Of a stretch of DNA of 64,000 bases, positions 45,576 to 54,328 are shown piece after piece (the stretch's first letter is position 1; the number at the start of each line of letters is the position of its first letter). The notes under the pieces are model-generated. The model did not search any database, was not told the origin of the DNA, and saw nothing but the letters and a program-made list of their open reading frames with translations. The stretch comes from Chelatococcus asaccharovorans (lineage in GTDB: Bacteria > Pseudomonadota > Alphaproteobacteria > Rhizobiales > Beijerinckiaceae). Made by a program: the position numbers and the translations under genes. The stretch spans positions 62,001-126,000 of the forward strand of contig NZ_QJJK01000008.1 in the NCBI RefSeq assembly GCF_003201475.1. The letters are read 5' to 3'.

Positions 45576-46453
45576 TTAAGCTAACCTGACCTTCTTTTCG
45601 AACTCGACCGGGCTGATGTAGCCGATGGTCGAGTGCCGGCGAACGGCATTGTAGAAGCGCTCGATGTAATCAAACACGTCGGCACGAGCATCGTCACGTG
45701 TCCGGTACACCCTGCCTCTGATCCGCTCGGTCTTCAGCGAGGAGAAGAAGCTCTCCATCGCGGCGTTGTCCCAGACATTGCCAGAGCGGCTCATCGAGCA
45801 GGTGACGCCGTTGTCGGCCATGAGCTTCTGGAACTGCTCGCTGGCATATTGGCTGCCCTGGTCCGAAGGGTGCAGCAGGGCATCCGGCTTTCCTCTGCGC
45901 CAGATCGCCATCATCAGCGCATCGGTCACGAGCCCGGCGGTCATTTCGGGCTTCATCGACCAGCCCACCACACGGCGGGAGAAGAGGTCGATGACGGCGG
46001 CAACGTACAGCCAACCTTCTGCGGTCCAGATATAGGTGAAGTCGGCGATCCAGCGCTGGTTCGGACGCTCGGCATGGAACTCCCGGCCGAGCGTATTCGG
46101 CGCGATGGCCGATCGCTGGCCACCGTCCTTGGGCAGGCTGCGCCGACGCGGCCTGGCACGCAAAGCCTGGGCACGCATCAGCCTCTCGACGCGATGCAGG
46201 CCGCAATCGATGCCCTCCGCCAGCACGTCCCGCCAGACACGCCTGGCACCATAGGTCCGATCCGAACCAAGGAAGCTTGCCCGGACCCTGTTGCCGATCT
46301 CCTCGTCGTCGCGTGAACGCCGGCTCGGCAACCGGTTGAGCCAGGCATGGAAGCCCGAGCGCGACACATCCAGCGCTTCGCAAAGCCATGCCCAATTCTT
46401 CCGACAAGAACTTGCCAGATCCCCCGGTGCTTCGCAATGAACGTGAACCTCAT
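45576..46453 (-). pseudogene. IS3-family transposase OrfB, N-terminal frame broken
   Basis: The catalytic integrase domain is intact from 46367 to 45576. The DDE residues are visible in WIADFTYIWTAEGWLYVAAV, HPSDQGSQYASEQF and NVWDNAAMESFFSSLKTE. The expected N-terminus (MRFTFIAKHRGIWQV, ATG at 46453, in phase with -1 frameshifting from orfA) is in another frame. The join to AWLCEALDVSRSGFHAW is broken within about 30 bp near 46400. The frame leading into the catalytic part has no upstream ATG or GTG before MSRSGFHAW. The element is probably inactive unless a second recoding event occurs. Confidence 0.75.
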
Positions 46454-46740
46454 GTCACGTCCTTCGCGAAGTAGGCTGCGGCCTTTTTTAGGATGTCGCG
46501 CTCCGCCTTGAGCTTGGCCACCTCGCGCCGCAGCTTCTCGATCTCAAGCTGCTCCGGCTTCATCTGGCCGTGGCCGGGAAAAGCCTGCGCCGGATCGGCA
46601 GAGAAGAGCTTAACCCATTTGCGCAGCTGGTTCTCATGGACATCCAAATCCCGAGACGCCTGCGCCACACTCACTCCGCGATCCTTGATCAGGCGAACCG
46701 CCTCGATCTTGAACTCACGCCCAAACTGTCGTCGCCTCAT
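46450..46740 (-). CDS. IS3-family transposase OrfA
   Basis: This 96-residue helix-turn-helix protein (FKIEAVRLIKDRGVSVAQAS, RDLDVHENQLRKWVK) has a leucine-zipper coiled coil (LEIEKLRREVAKLKAERDIL). Near the end the codons CTA AAA AAG contain the A AAA AAG slippery heptamer used for -1 frameshifting into orfB. The stop overlaps the orfB ATG (ATGA), which is also consistent with coupled translation. Confidence 0.93.
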   Translation of the reverse strand: MRRRQFGREFKIEAVRLIKDRGVSVAQASRDLDVHENQLRKWVKLFSADPAQAFPGHGQMKPEQLEIEKLRREVAKLKAERDILKKAAAYFAKDVT

Positions 46741-46879
46741 ACGCCACCTCCGGTTTCATGAAACACCCAATCTCGGTGTCCACGAAACCGGCAGCAGGCC
46801 AAATCGTCTGGTGTCGTCGACGATCAGTCACCTGGTCAGTTGCTATCGCCCATCTGACAAAGCGAGGCTTGAGGTTCGA

Positions 46880-47137
46880 TTACTTGTCGTTCTTTGTCAA
46901 GCGGATCACCGCTTCCAGGCGCTTCGGGATCGCCGAGGCCTTGCCCCTCACCGGCCTGACATCCACAAGGTTTCCCGTCTCCATCGCATCGAGGATGGTC
47001 ACGCAGCAGTCGATGGCGTGCCCGAGGTGGTGCGCTCCGCTCCGTGTATCGAATGTGGCCTTACCCGGCAACTTTCGAGTGCTGGGTAAGGTATTCAGAT
47101 TTTGCGTGAACGATGGGTTATTGACCGCTACCCGCAT
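46880..47137 (-). CDS. possible small hypothetical protein
   Basis: The C-terminal half reads like real protein: SGAHHLGHAIDCCVTILDAM, ETGNLVDVRPVRGKASAIPK, RLEAVIRLTKNDK. The ATG at 47137 lies inside the last codons of the sulfatase gene and has no clear ribosome site. An inverted repeat (CCTTACCC...GGGTAAGG, 47061-47095) lies within it. It may be the remnant of a longer gene cut by rearrangement next to the IS. No family recognised. Confidence 0.3.
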   Translation of the reverse strand: MRVAVNNPSFTQNLNTLPSTRKLPGKATFDTRSGAHHLGHAIDCCVTILDAMETGNLVDVRPVRGKASAIPKRLEAVIRLTKNDK

Positions 47138-48734
47138 TCTTAAACTGCTCCTCGAGCCGCTCCTGAATCTGATCGATCGAGAAACTCGCTGGACGTTGGG
47201 CGGGTGGGAACTCTTTGAACGTTCCCAGGAACTGCGCAACGTAGGCCTGGGCCGGCGTCAGCAGATAGACCCGATCTATGAGCCAATCGTAGTAGCTGTT
47301 CGACGTGAGATCCGCTCGCTCGTAGGGATCAGAGCGCAAGTCGAAGAGCTTCGGCACACGCAGCGGCGTGAAGGGCTCAGCCCAGATGCGCAAAGTGCCG
47401 GTCGCGCGCTGTTCGGAGAAGACGACCTTCCAGTTCTCGTAGCGCAAAGCGACCAACTGGCCGTCATCATTGAAGTAAAAGAACTCCTTGCGCGCGCTCT
47501 GGGCCGTCTTGCCCGTCAGATAGTCAAGCTGGTTGTAGCCATCGAGGTGGTTCTTATACTGCTTGCCGTTGAGATCGATCCCCTTCAGCAGCCGCTCCTT
47601 GATATCGGTATCGCCCGCGGCCGCGAGTAGTGTTGGGAACCAATCGAGCCCTGAGAAAATGCCGTTGGCGACGGATGCAGGCTGGATATGACCGGGCCAG
47701 CGTATCATTGCCGGGACACGAAAGGCACCCTCCCAGTTCGTGTTCTTTTCGCTTCGGAACGGCGTGGTACCGGCGTCGGGCCATGAATTCTGGTGGGGTC
47801 CGTTGTCGGTCGTGTAGATGACAATCGTATTCTCGGCAATCTTAAGCTGGTCGAGTTTACTGAGGATGGTACCGATGACTTTGTCGGTTTCGACCATTCC
47901 GTCAGCATATTCCGTGAGTGCCGTCAATCCGGGTTTGCTCCGGTTCTCTGGCCTGACATGGGTGCGGAAATGCATCCGGGTGGTGTTCATCCAGACGAAA
48001 AATGGCTTATCGGCCTTCACTTGCCGGTCGATGAAGTCGATGGCCGCCGCCGAGGTTTCGTCATCAACGGTTTCCATCCGCTTTCGCGTGAGCGGCCCAG
48101 TGTCCTCAACCCTGCCGTCCGCGGAAGATCGTATAACACCGCGCGGCCCGAATTTTTGGCGAAAAGCGGGATCCTGGGGGTAGTTGAAGTTCTCCGGCTC
48201 TTCCTCGGCATTCAGGTGATAGAGATTGCCGAAGAACTCATCGAAGCCGTGCGCGGTTGGCAGAAACTCATCGCGGTCGCCGAGATGGTTCTTGCCGAAT
48301 TGCCCAGTCGCATAGCCAAGGCTCTTGAGGGCGGAGGCCACTGTCGCGTCCGTCGCCTGAAGACCCACATCTGCGCCTGGAAGACCGACTTTGGAAAGAC
48401 CGGTTCTCAGCGTCGACTGCCCGGTGAGAAATGTCGAACGGCCAGCCGTGCAGCTTTGCTCGGCGTAATAGTCGGTAAACTTCAGACCTTCATTGGCGAT
48501 TCTATCAATATTCGGGGTGCGATAGCCCATGAGGCCGAAACTGTAGGTCGACAAATTGGTCTGGCCGATGTCGTCGCCGAAAATAACGAGGATGTTGGGA
48601 CGAGACGGGGTGGCGGGCTGGGATTGCGGTTGTGCTGGCGGGCTGGTCCGTTGTTGCGCCAATGACGGTGAAGTCAGAGCTCCGACAGTGACACCGGCAA
48701 AAACAACTGATGCGAGAAGATGTCTTACTCTCAC
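47118..48734 (-). CDS. exported arylsulfatase
   Basis: This 538-residue type-I sulfatase has a signal peptide (MRVRHLLASVVFAGVTVGAL, AQ cleavage). The metal site starts RPNILVIFGDDIGQTNLS. The formylglycine region is SCTAGRSTFLTG, with Cys95 to be converted to formylglycine; the motif is C-x-A-x-R rather than the usual C-x-P-x-R. KNHLGDRDEFLPTAHGFDEFFG and YTTDNGPHQNSWPDAG follow. It should hydrolyse sulfate esters in the periplasm. The GTG start at 48734 has GGAGG 5 bp upstream. It lies in the accessory region and no maturation enzyme or transporter is adjacent. Confidence 0.92.
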   Translation of the reverse strand: MRVRHLLASVVFAGVTVGALTSPSLAQQRTSPPAQPQSQPATPSRPNILVIFGDDIGQTNLSTYSFGLMGYRTPNIDRIANEGLKFTDYYAEQSCTAGRSTFLTGQSTLRTGLSKVGLPGADVGLQATDATVASALKSLGYATGQFGKNHLGDRDEFLPTAHGFDEFFGNLYHLNAEEEPENFNYPQDPAFRQKFGPRGVIRSSADGRVEDTGPLTRKRMETVDDETSAAAIDFIDRQVKADKPFFVWMNTTRMHFRTHVRPENRSKPGLTALTEYADGMVETDKVIGTILSKLDQLKIAENTIVIYTTDNGPHQNSWPDAGTTPFRSEKNTNWEGAFRVPAMIRWPGHIQPASVANGIFSGLDWFPTLLAAAGDTDIKERLLKGIDLNGKQYKNHLDGYNQLDYLTGKTAQSARKEFFYFNDDGQLVALRYENWKVVFSEQRATGTLRIWAEPFTPLRVPKLFDLRSDPYERADLTSNSYYDWLIDRVYLLTPAQAYVAQFLGTFKEFPPAQRPASFSIDQIQERLEEQFKNAGSGQ

Positions 48735-48829
48735 AGCGTCCTCCGTTATTACTCACCGCGCGAAATGACCGCTTCAGTGGGACATCCCATTAGGGTGTCA
48801 GAAAGAGGATGTGGCAAGCAGAAGCGTAA

Positions 48830-49600
48830 GCATTCTGGAGTTCGCGCGCTTACCGGTGGGGCGGTTGGCAGCCTCTATCGCTACGAGGTTACCTAAGCGT
48901 CGGCCTTCTATTTCCCGAGGAAGGCCTTTCCGCCCCCGCAGATCCGGCCGCCGCGCCCCTTGGGGCCGGTGGGGTGACCCCCGATCCGGTGAAGAGCGAG
49001 CCGCCCGCCATGGCGACGCCCAAGGCGGAGGCCAAGTCGGGCCCCAAGTCGGAGGCCAAATCCGAGGCCAAACCGGATGCGGCCAAGGCCGAGACGGACA
49101 AGGCGAACACCGACAAGGCTGATACGGACAAGAAGGACGCGGAGAAGGCCGAGACCGAGAAAGCAGGCGGCCCGACGGTCCTGGCTGAGCAGACACCCTC
49201 GGCCATCACGATCGGCGACTTCGACAAGCAAGCACCGACCGAGCCCGAAGCGCCCTTCAACGGCAGCTTCACCCAGCGCATTCCGCTGGAGGTGCCGGGG
49301 TTCCGGGGGCTCGAGCCGAAGCTCAGCCTCGTCTATGATTCGAGCCAGGGCCTGCGCGCCGGCGGCATGACCGCAGGCCTCCTCGGGGTTGGCTGGGACC
49401 TTGGCGGCCTCTCCGACATTGTGCGGGTGTCGCGCGTCAATGGCGCACCGCGTTTCAACACCGACGACACCTGGCTGCTCGATGGCGCCGAGCTGGTGCC
49501 CTGCGCCCAAGCCCCGTCCAGCCCGAGTTGCAGCTATGGCGGCAACTTTACGACGCGGGTCGAGAGCTACAAGCATATTCTCTTCAACGAAGGTCGCTAA
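48830..49600 (+). pseudogene. truncated N-terminus of an SpvB/Rhs-type toxin protein
   Basis: The frame is open from about 48830, with a usable GTG at 48974. A Lys/Ala/Glu-rich low-complexity part (repeating SEAK, ADTDK) precedes the SpvB N-terminal domain. That domain shows FNGSFTQRIPLEVPGFRGLE, LSLVYDSSQGLRAGGMTAGL and LGVGWDLGGLSDIVRVSRVN. It ends abruptly after SYKHILFNEGR, whereas SpvB/TcdB-type proteins continue for over a thousand residues. The matching C-terminal Rhs core and toxin lie 1.8 kb downstream, so the locus looks split by deletion and insertion. Confidence 0.7.
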
Positions 49601-49642
49601 TATGCCTGTTGACACAACCAAGTGTCCAGAGAGGGACCTGCG

Positions 49643-50112
49643 ATGAACATCATTGCTGCCGCTGATACGAGCGCGCCCTCCCGCGCCCGCGAAATCCGGT
49701 TTCTCGGCCTTCCGACCTGGATCAAGGCGGACCGCGAATTGACCGGGGGCACTTCAGCCTGATCGAGCAGGTCATACCTGCTGGTTTCGAGTCGCCCTGG
49801 CATATGCATCGTTCCGAGGACGAGTCGTTCTACGTCCTCGAAGGCCAGATGTCGGTGATCTTTGAAGACGGACGCAGGCTGCTTCAGGCGGGCGACTTCG
49901 CCTTCGGTCCGCGCAACGTTCCGCACGGATTTCGCATCGAAGGCGACCAGTCGGCACGGATCCTTTTGATGACGACCGGAAGCGATTTTACCGATTTCAT
50001 CGCCGAGACGAGCGTTCCGAGCAACGCGCCCCCGGCTGCTCCCGACATGACGCTCCTGATGGCGGCCGCCGAACGGCACAACATCGCCATTCTCGGCTCG
50101 CTGCCACGATAG
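49643..50112 (+). pseudogene. cupin-domain protein, single-base frameshift
   Basis: The start MNIIAAADTSAPSRAREIRF, LGLPTWIKADRELTGG is in one frame. The continuation FSLIEQVIPAGFESPWHMHR, SEDESFYVLEGQMSVIFEDG, FAFGPRNVPHGFRIEG is in the next. Losing one G in GGGGGCAC at about 49747-49752 explains the break. The metal-binding His pair and Glu of the cupin are intact in the second frame. An intact gene would encode a ~155-residue cupin of unknown substrate. Translation might restart at ATG 49804, but the barrel would be incomplete. Confidence 0.75.
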
Positions 50113-50462
50113 CAGCAAGGACTTGGCGTTAGCCCGAGACAATCAGAGACGGTTAAGCGCCGATCCGAGAAATGGGACGGGAACCGACGCACGGCCACGC
50201 GATTGCTTCTCACGGATGATCATCTGAGGGCCGTTCGCTCGGCTGACGGCGCGCTAGCCCGCAATCGCCAATCTTCGGCGAGCCAATGTCCGCAACCATG
50301 CCTAGCCTGGAGGGCGTCCGGCAATCTCCCTAGGATCCACACTCGTTTATGGGAGCTTGAAGCCGGTGCATCTGCTCGAAGGGGGGCTTAGACTGGTGGG
50401 ATTGCGCACCCACCATTCCGCTATGCATATAAGGCTGATCTCTCACATTAAGGGCCCAGGCG
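50113..50462. other. 350-bp gap without a supported gene
   Basis: Neither strand shows a convincing frame, ribosome site or structured RNA. The last 70 bases (TATGCATATAAGG region) are AT-richer and may hold the promoter of the esterase gene. Confidence 0.45.
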
Positions 50463-51365
50463 ATGACCGCTGATGAGCAGGCACTCAAAGAAATCGCTTC
50501 GCTGCGCGAGATGTTGGCGTCTGCTCCGCGGCCTGTTGGCTGGGACAATAGACGCGCGCGCCTCGACGAGGTAGGGACTTTTTGGCCCGTCGCTGACGAC
50601 ATCGCGTATGAGTCTGTCGAATGCGGTGCTGTCAGCGGGGAATGGTCTATCGCACCCGGCAGCGATCCGGCCAAAGTGCTGTTGTACTTCCACGGAGGGG
50701 GCTATTGTTCGGGTTCGATCAAAAGTCATCGCCGCCTCGTCACTGAAGCGGGTCGGAATGCCGGTATGCGAACTCTGGCGATCGACTATCGCAGGGCTCC
50801 GGAACACCCGTTTCCTGCGCAACACGAGGATGCGCTCAGTGCCTGGTCATTTCTAATCCGCCAAGGGATCGAGCCCAAGCATATCGCCTTGGGAGGCGAT
50901 AGCGCGGGCGGAAATCTCGCCCTGTCTCTTGTCAACCGTTTGCAAGAGGCAGGAAAACCGCTTCCCGCATGCGCCTGGCTGGTATCGCCCTGGACCGACT
51001 TGACGATGTCAGGATCGTCATTGGCGGTCAAGGAGGCCATCGACCCCATTATCCATGCGGCATACCTTGAAGAACTTGCAAGCGCCTATGTTCCAGCGGC
51101 GATGGATCGAAGCGATCCTCTGATCTCGCCACTGTTCCTCAACTTCAATGGCTTTCCACCAATTCTGATCCAGGTTGGATCCGCAGAGGCACTTTTGTCG
51201 GATGCGACGCGTCTTGCTGAAGCTGTGGGCATGGCAGATGTCGACGTGAGGCTCGAAGTCTGGCCGCACATGATCCATGCCTGGCCAGTCTGGAATGCCG
51301 GATTGGAAGACGGTCGCAAAGCGCTCGTGAGCGCCGCCGCTTTCATCAATTCCGTGATGCGATGA
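50463..51365 (+). CDS. alpha/beta hydrolase, HSL-family esterase
   Basis: This 300-residue carboxylesterase of the hormone-sensitive-lipase family has the oxyanion motif LLYFHGGGYCSGS (about residue 75). The nucleophile elbow is GGDSAGGNLAL (Ser about residue 147). The catalytic Asp region is ILIQVGSAEALLSDA, and the His is in VWPHMIHAWPVW (about 268). It should cleave short-chain esters in the cytoplasm. It sits between the two halves of the broken SpvB/Rhs locus, as if inserted there. The flanking genes offer no clue to its substrate. Confidence 0.92.
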   Translation: MTADEQALKEIASLREMLASAPRPVGWDNRRARLDEVGTFWPVADDIAYESVECGAVSGEWSIAPGSDPAKVLLYFHGGGYCSGSIKSHRRLVTEAGRNAGMRTLAIDYRRAPEHPFPAQHEDALSAWSFLIRQGIEPKHIALGGDSAGGNLALSLVNRLQEAGKPLPACAWLVSPWTDLTMSGSSLAVKEAIDPIIHAAYLEELASAYVPAAMDRSDPLISPLFLNFNGFPPILIQVGSAEALLSDATRLAEAVGMADVDVRLEVWPHMIHAWPVWNAGLEDGRKALVSAAAFINSVMR

Positions 51366-51395
51366 GTTGCGCCGGAACTGCGTTGATCAGGCAGA

Positions 51396-52420
51396 TTGTT
51401 TCGGCCTTACGAGCGTCGCCGCCAGCATACCACCTACACCTATGACGGCCTGAAGCGCGTCAAGACCAAGACCCTGCTCGCCTATACCCCGCAGGCGACG
51501 ACGCCTCCGGCGCCGAGGTCCTCCACCGCTATTACCGGCCCTACGGCCAGATCCCGATCACCACCTCGACCTTCAGGTAAGCCAAGGCTTTCATCGGCGA
51601 GCGCCGGGACAGCGAGACCGGGCTCCTTTATCTCAACGCCCGCTTCTACGATCCCGCCCTCGGGCGGTTTATCTCGCCGGATTGGTATCTCCCCACCGAT
51701 CCCGGCGTCGGCACCAACCGCTACGCCTATGCCTTCAATGATCCCATCAATAAGTCAGTTCCGAATGGGCATACGACGGCGATGGGGGATCGAGACGGAT
51801 CAGAGCCTGATGAAGAGCAGCAGGCGCGTGATCAGGCAACGAATCGCGACCCTATCGGCGATTTCACCTTGAATGCCTTGGAGGCGATAGGTGGGTTCCT
51901 GGAGTTTGTCGGTGAAGGCCTTCAGGGGGCGGGGCAAGCTGCAGCTCCCGCCAAGGCGGTCGCGACAACAGGGGCAGGTGTCAAAACGGGGGTAGCAGCC
52001 CTACGCGCTGCAGGCGCCGCGGTCCGGGCGGAGAAGGCTGCTGCGCAAGTTCTTGGAAAAACTACGACGCTCGATGGGCTAGCGAATCCGGTGCCCGAAA
52101 CGCTAGCGCGAGCGGTGCCAGAGATATACGGTCCCAACCCACCAGCACTGGGGCCACTATCACGGGGCGACGTTTTTGTAACAGATGCCGAAGCCCTAAG
52201 AGGTCTAAACGCAAAGCAAATCTCAGAGGCGCTGGCAATTCCTGAGGCCGAGGCTTTCAATGTTTTCGAGTTTTCATCTCGCGGACTTGATATCGCCTCT
52301 CCCTATAATCGGCCAGATGCTAATTTTGTTAACGGCGGGAGAACCAAGGCTGGGCTGCCCGAGTTTGTGATACCTAACGGCCCATTCCCCGAAGACACCA
52401 CCCGAAGGACAGTAAGATGA
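51396..52420 (+). pseudogene. orphan Rhs C-terminus: decayed core plus intact toxin tip
   Basis: The 5' part is Rhs repeat core in broken frames. RRQHTTYTYDGLKRVKTKTL is in one frame, GAEVLHRYYRPYGQIPITTS in another ending at an in-frame TAA near 51580. From there [20 protein letters not shown] and [20 protein letters not shown], the Rhs-associated core, run in one open frame to 52420. A variable toxin domain of about 200 residues follows, ending [21 protein letters not shown] cannot assign its activity. The tip is lower in GC than the core, as usual for exchanged toxin cassettes. It overlaps the immunity gene (ATGA). A GTG or ATG restart (51782) could still express the tip. Confidence 0.75.
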
Positions 52421-52692
52421 CACACGTAATATCTCCAAATGAGACTGTCATCGAAGCCACATGGGACGACACACCCGAAGCGCGAGAAATCAACAAAAGA
52501 ATAAATTACTTAGGTTATCATTATCTGAAAAGAATATCGGTTTTCGAACAGGACTGGGCCGTTCTTCTGCAGGATCCGGAAGACGGAAGATTTTGGGAGT
52601 GGACGAATCCAGATGGTGATAGAAACGGCGGCGGACCGCCGCGCCTTGAATACATTTCTACTCAAGCGGCAGCAAAGAAATACAACATCTGA
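52417..52692 (+). CDS. immunity protein, Imm27-like
   Basis: This 91-residue acidic protein starts at an ATG overlapping the toxin stop, the normal position for a cognate immunity gene. The second half ([20 protein letters not shown], then [19 protein letters not shown]) resembles Imm27-family immunity proteins as I remember them (D-G-R-x-W-E ... G-G-G-P-P-x-L). It should neutralise the Rhs tip encoded just upstream. Low GC matches the toxin tip, so the two probably moved together. Confidence 0.65.
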   Translation: MTHVISPNETVIEATWDDTPEAREINKRINYLGYHYLKRISVFEQDWAVLLQDPEDGRFWEWTNPDGDRNGGGPPRLEYISTQAAAKKYNI

Positions 52693-52716
52693 ACTCCACT
52701 ATGGATTGGTAAAGCC

Positions 52717-53036
52717 ATGCCCGCCCAACAATTCACAGCGCAGATGTACAATGCCTTCCTCGGGCGGGCGCCGGAGCCCAATGGCTATGCCTGGTGGGTC
52801 TCGCTCTATCCCGGCATGACCGAGACCGCCTTCATCAATGCCTGGGCGGCCACGGCGAGGCGTTGATGAAGGCGGTCGCCAGCGTCTTCGCCGACGGCCC
52901 CATCGCCCGCGTCACCCTCGACGGACAGCCGGTCATCTGCATCAGCGTCAACGGCGACTTGACCTTCTCCGTCACCACCGATTTCGTCCTCACCGGCCTC
53001 GGCGCCGCCACCTTCACGGATTTCGTGCTGGCTTAA
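52717..53036 (+). pseudogene. DUF4214-type fragment with a frameshift
   Basis: FTAQMYNAFLGRAPEPNGYA, WWVSLYPGMTETAFINAWAA runs in one frame from ATG 52717 and stops at 52866. Inserting one G in CCACGGCGAGG (about 52850) would continue as GEALMKAVASVFADGPIARV to the stop at 53036. A similar DUF4214 unit is present in the GH16 protein at 58019. This is probably the remnant of a surface protein tail associated with the Rhs locus. Confidence 0.6.
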
Positions 53037-53160
53037 GGTCGCGGCGTGCTGATGGGCCTCGGCGCGTCATATGTGAAACGAGGCAGGTCGCAGCGATCAC
53101 AACTCGGGGCAGGTAACGCAATCGAGTCGTCTCTACACCGAGCATCTCCCGGCTGCGGAC

Positions 53161-53274
53161 CTAGCCGCGAGAGACAAGGCGACCAGCCTCCAACGCCGCC
53201 TGGGCATCGCGCTCCTCTTCCAAATAAGCCGCCGCGATCGCTTCCACGGCCTTGTCAGTGTCCAGATGGCTCAT
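53161..53274 (-). CDS. possible small SOS-linked protein (37 residues)
   Basis: A short acidic helical frame (MSHLDTDKAVEAIAAAYLEE, ERDAQAALEAGRLVSRG) starts 34 bp to the left of the LexA box that also faces the SRAP gene. The composition is protein-like and the position suggests shared control. No ribosome site is strong and no family is known to me. Confidence 0.35.
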   Translation of the reverse strand: MSHLDTDKAVEAIAAAYLEEERDAQAALEAGRLVSRG

Positions 53275-53307
53275 GGCCGGCCATTGTACCCTGGCCGGGA
53301 AAAATGA

Positions 53308-53322
53308 GAACAAAAAAAGAAC
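53308..53322. promoter_or_regulatory. LexA (SOS) box, alphaproteobacterial type
   Basis: GAAC, seven A residues, GAAC: the exact reverse complement of GTTC-N7-GTTC, the LexA operator of alphaproteobacteria. It lies 106 bp before the SRAP ATG and 34 bp before the divergent small frame. Confidence 0.7.
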
Positions 53323-53427
53323 AAAAAGACGCTCATTCCGTGCCGTTCGACACGCCGCGTCGCGCTCCCAGCCGCTTGCCTGTGGAAAAAGGACCGTGCG
53401 AAGCTGGCCTATCCGAGGGAGAAGGCC

Positions 53428-54156
53428 ATGTGCAATCTCTATTCCATGACCAAGGGCCAGCAAGCTATCCGCGAGCTGGCCAAGGCCTTTGAGGATTACA
53501 CGGGCAACCTCCAGCGCATGCCGGGCATCTTTCCCGACTATTCCGCGCCGATCGTCCGCCATGGAGCGAACGGACGGGCACTGGCCATGGCGCGATGGGG
53601 GATGCCGTCCTCGCAGTTCGCCCTGATGCAGGCCGCCAAGCGGCGCGCCGAGAAGCTCGAGGCCAAGGGCCAGGCCGTCGACTTCAAGGAATTGCTGAAG
53701 ATGGAGCTGGACAGCGGCACCACCAACGTCCGCAACACCGACAGCAAGCACTGGCAGCGCTGGCTCGGGCCGGACAACCGATGCCTGGTGCCCTTCACCT
53801 CATTCAGCGAGTTCAACAAGGCGGCCGGCGGCGATATCTGGTTCGCCTTCGATGAGGAGAGGCCGCTCGCCTTCTTCGCCGGCATCTGGACAGAGCGCTG
53901 GCCGAGCGTGCGCAAGGTCAAGACCGGGATGGAGGTCGCCGACCTCTACGCCTTCCTGACCACGGACCCGAATGCCGAGGTGGGCGCGATCCATCCGAAG
54001 GCTATGCCCGTCATTCTCACCACCGAGGACGAGCGGGATATCTGGATGCGGGCGCCCTGGAGCGAGGCCAAGGCCCTACAGCGCCCGCTGCCGGACGGTG
54101 CGCTCATGATCGTGGCGCGGGGCGTCAAGAACGACGACGCTCTTCCATCTCTTTGA
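53428..54156 (+). CDS. SOS response-associated peptidase (SRAP, HMCES/YedK family)
   Basis: This 242-residue protein starts [10 protein letters not shown], so removal of Met exposes the catalytic Cys2, which crosslinks abasic sites in single-stranded DNA. Further SRAP features are [42 protein letters not shown] (with the conserved Glu in place) and [20 protein letters not shown] (catalytic His). [10 protein letters not shown] matches the usual FAGLW strand. It is slightly divergent from YedK but complete. A LexA box upstream fits SOS induction. Confidence 0.92.
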   Translation: MCNLYSMTKGQQAIRELAKAFEDYTGNLQRMPGIFPDYSAPIVRHGANGRALAMARWGMPSSQFALMQAAKRRAEKLEAKGQAVDFKELLKMELDSGTTNVRNTDSKHWQRWLGPDNRCLVPFTSFSEFNKAAGGDIWFAFDEERPLAFFAGIWTERWPSVRKVKTGMEVADLYAFLTTDPNAEVGAIHPKAMPVILTTEDERDIWMRAPWSEAKALQRPLPDGALMIVARGVKNDDALPSL

Positions 54157-54328
54157 CGGACCGGCCGTCGGCCATTTTGCGCCCCGATGTCAGTCGTCGA
54201 AGCCGCATTGGCGCTTCAAAAACGGACATTACACTTGACACGTCTGAACGCCGGCCGCCCACCTGAGCCGCTGGCGGGCGGGCAATGGCCCGCTCCACCA
54301 TTCCTTCCTTTCGCGACGATCCGCCGGA

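Larger units (their letters stand above)
45546..46801 (-). mobile_element. IS3-family insertion sequence, complete ends
   Basis: The element is 1256 bp. Its 24-bp terminal inverted repeats match at 23 of 24 positions: left TGGCCTGCTGCCGTTTTCGTGGAC (first 20 bases shown as TGGCCTGCTGCCGTTTTCGT) at 45546-45569, right at 46778-46801. It is flanked by a 3-bp target duplication (AAT at 45543-45545 and 46802-46804), as expected for IS3. It encodes orfA and orfB leftward with a canonical A6G slippery site near the end of orfA. orfB carries an extra frame break, so this copy may be inactive. Confidence 0.92.

Noticed and set aside
46758-47630. 290-codon plus-strand frame right of the IS element
   Set aside because: It runs antisense into the sulfatase gene and shows no family features.
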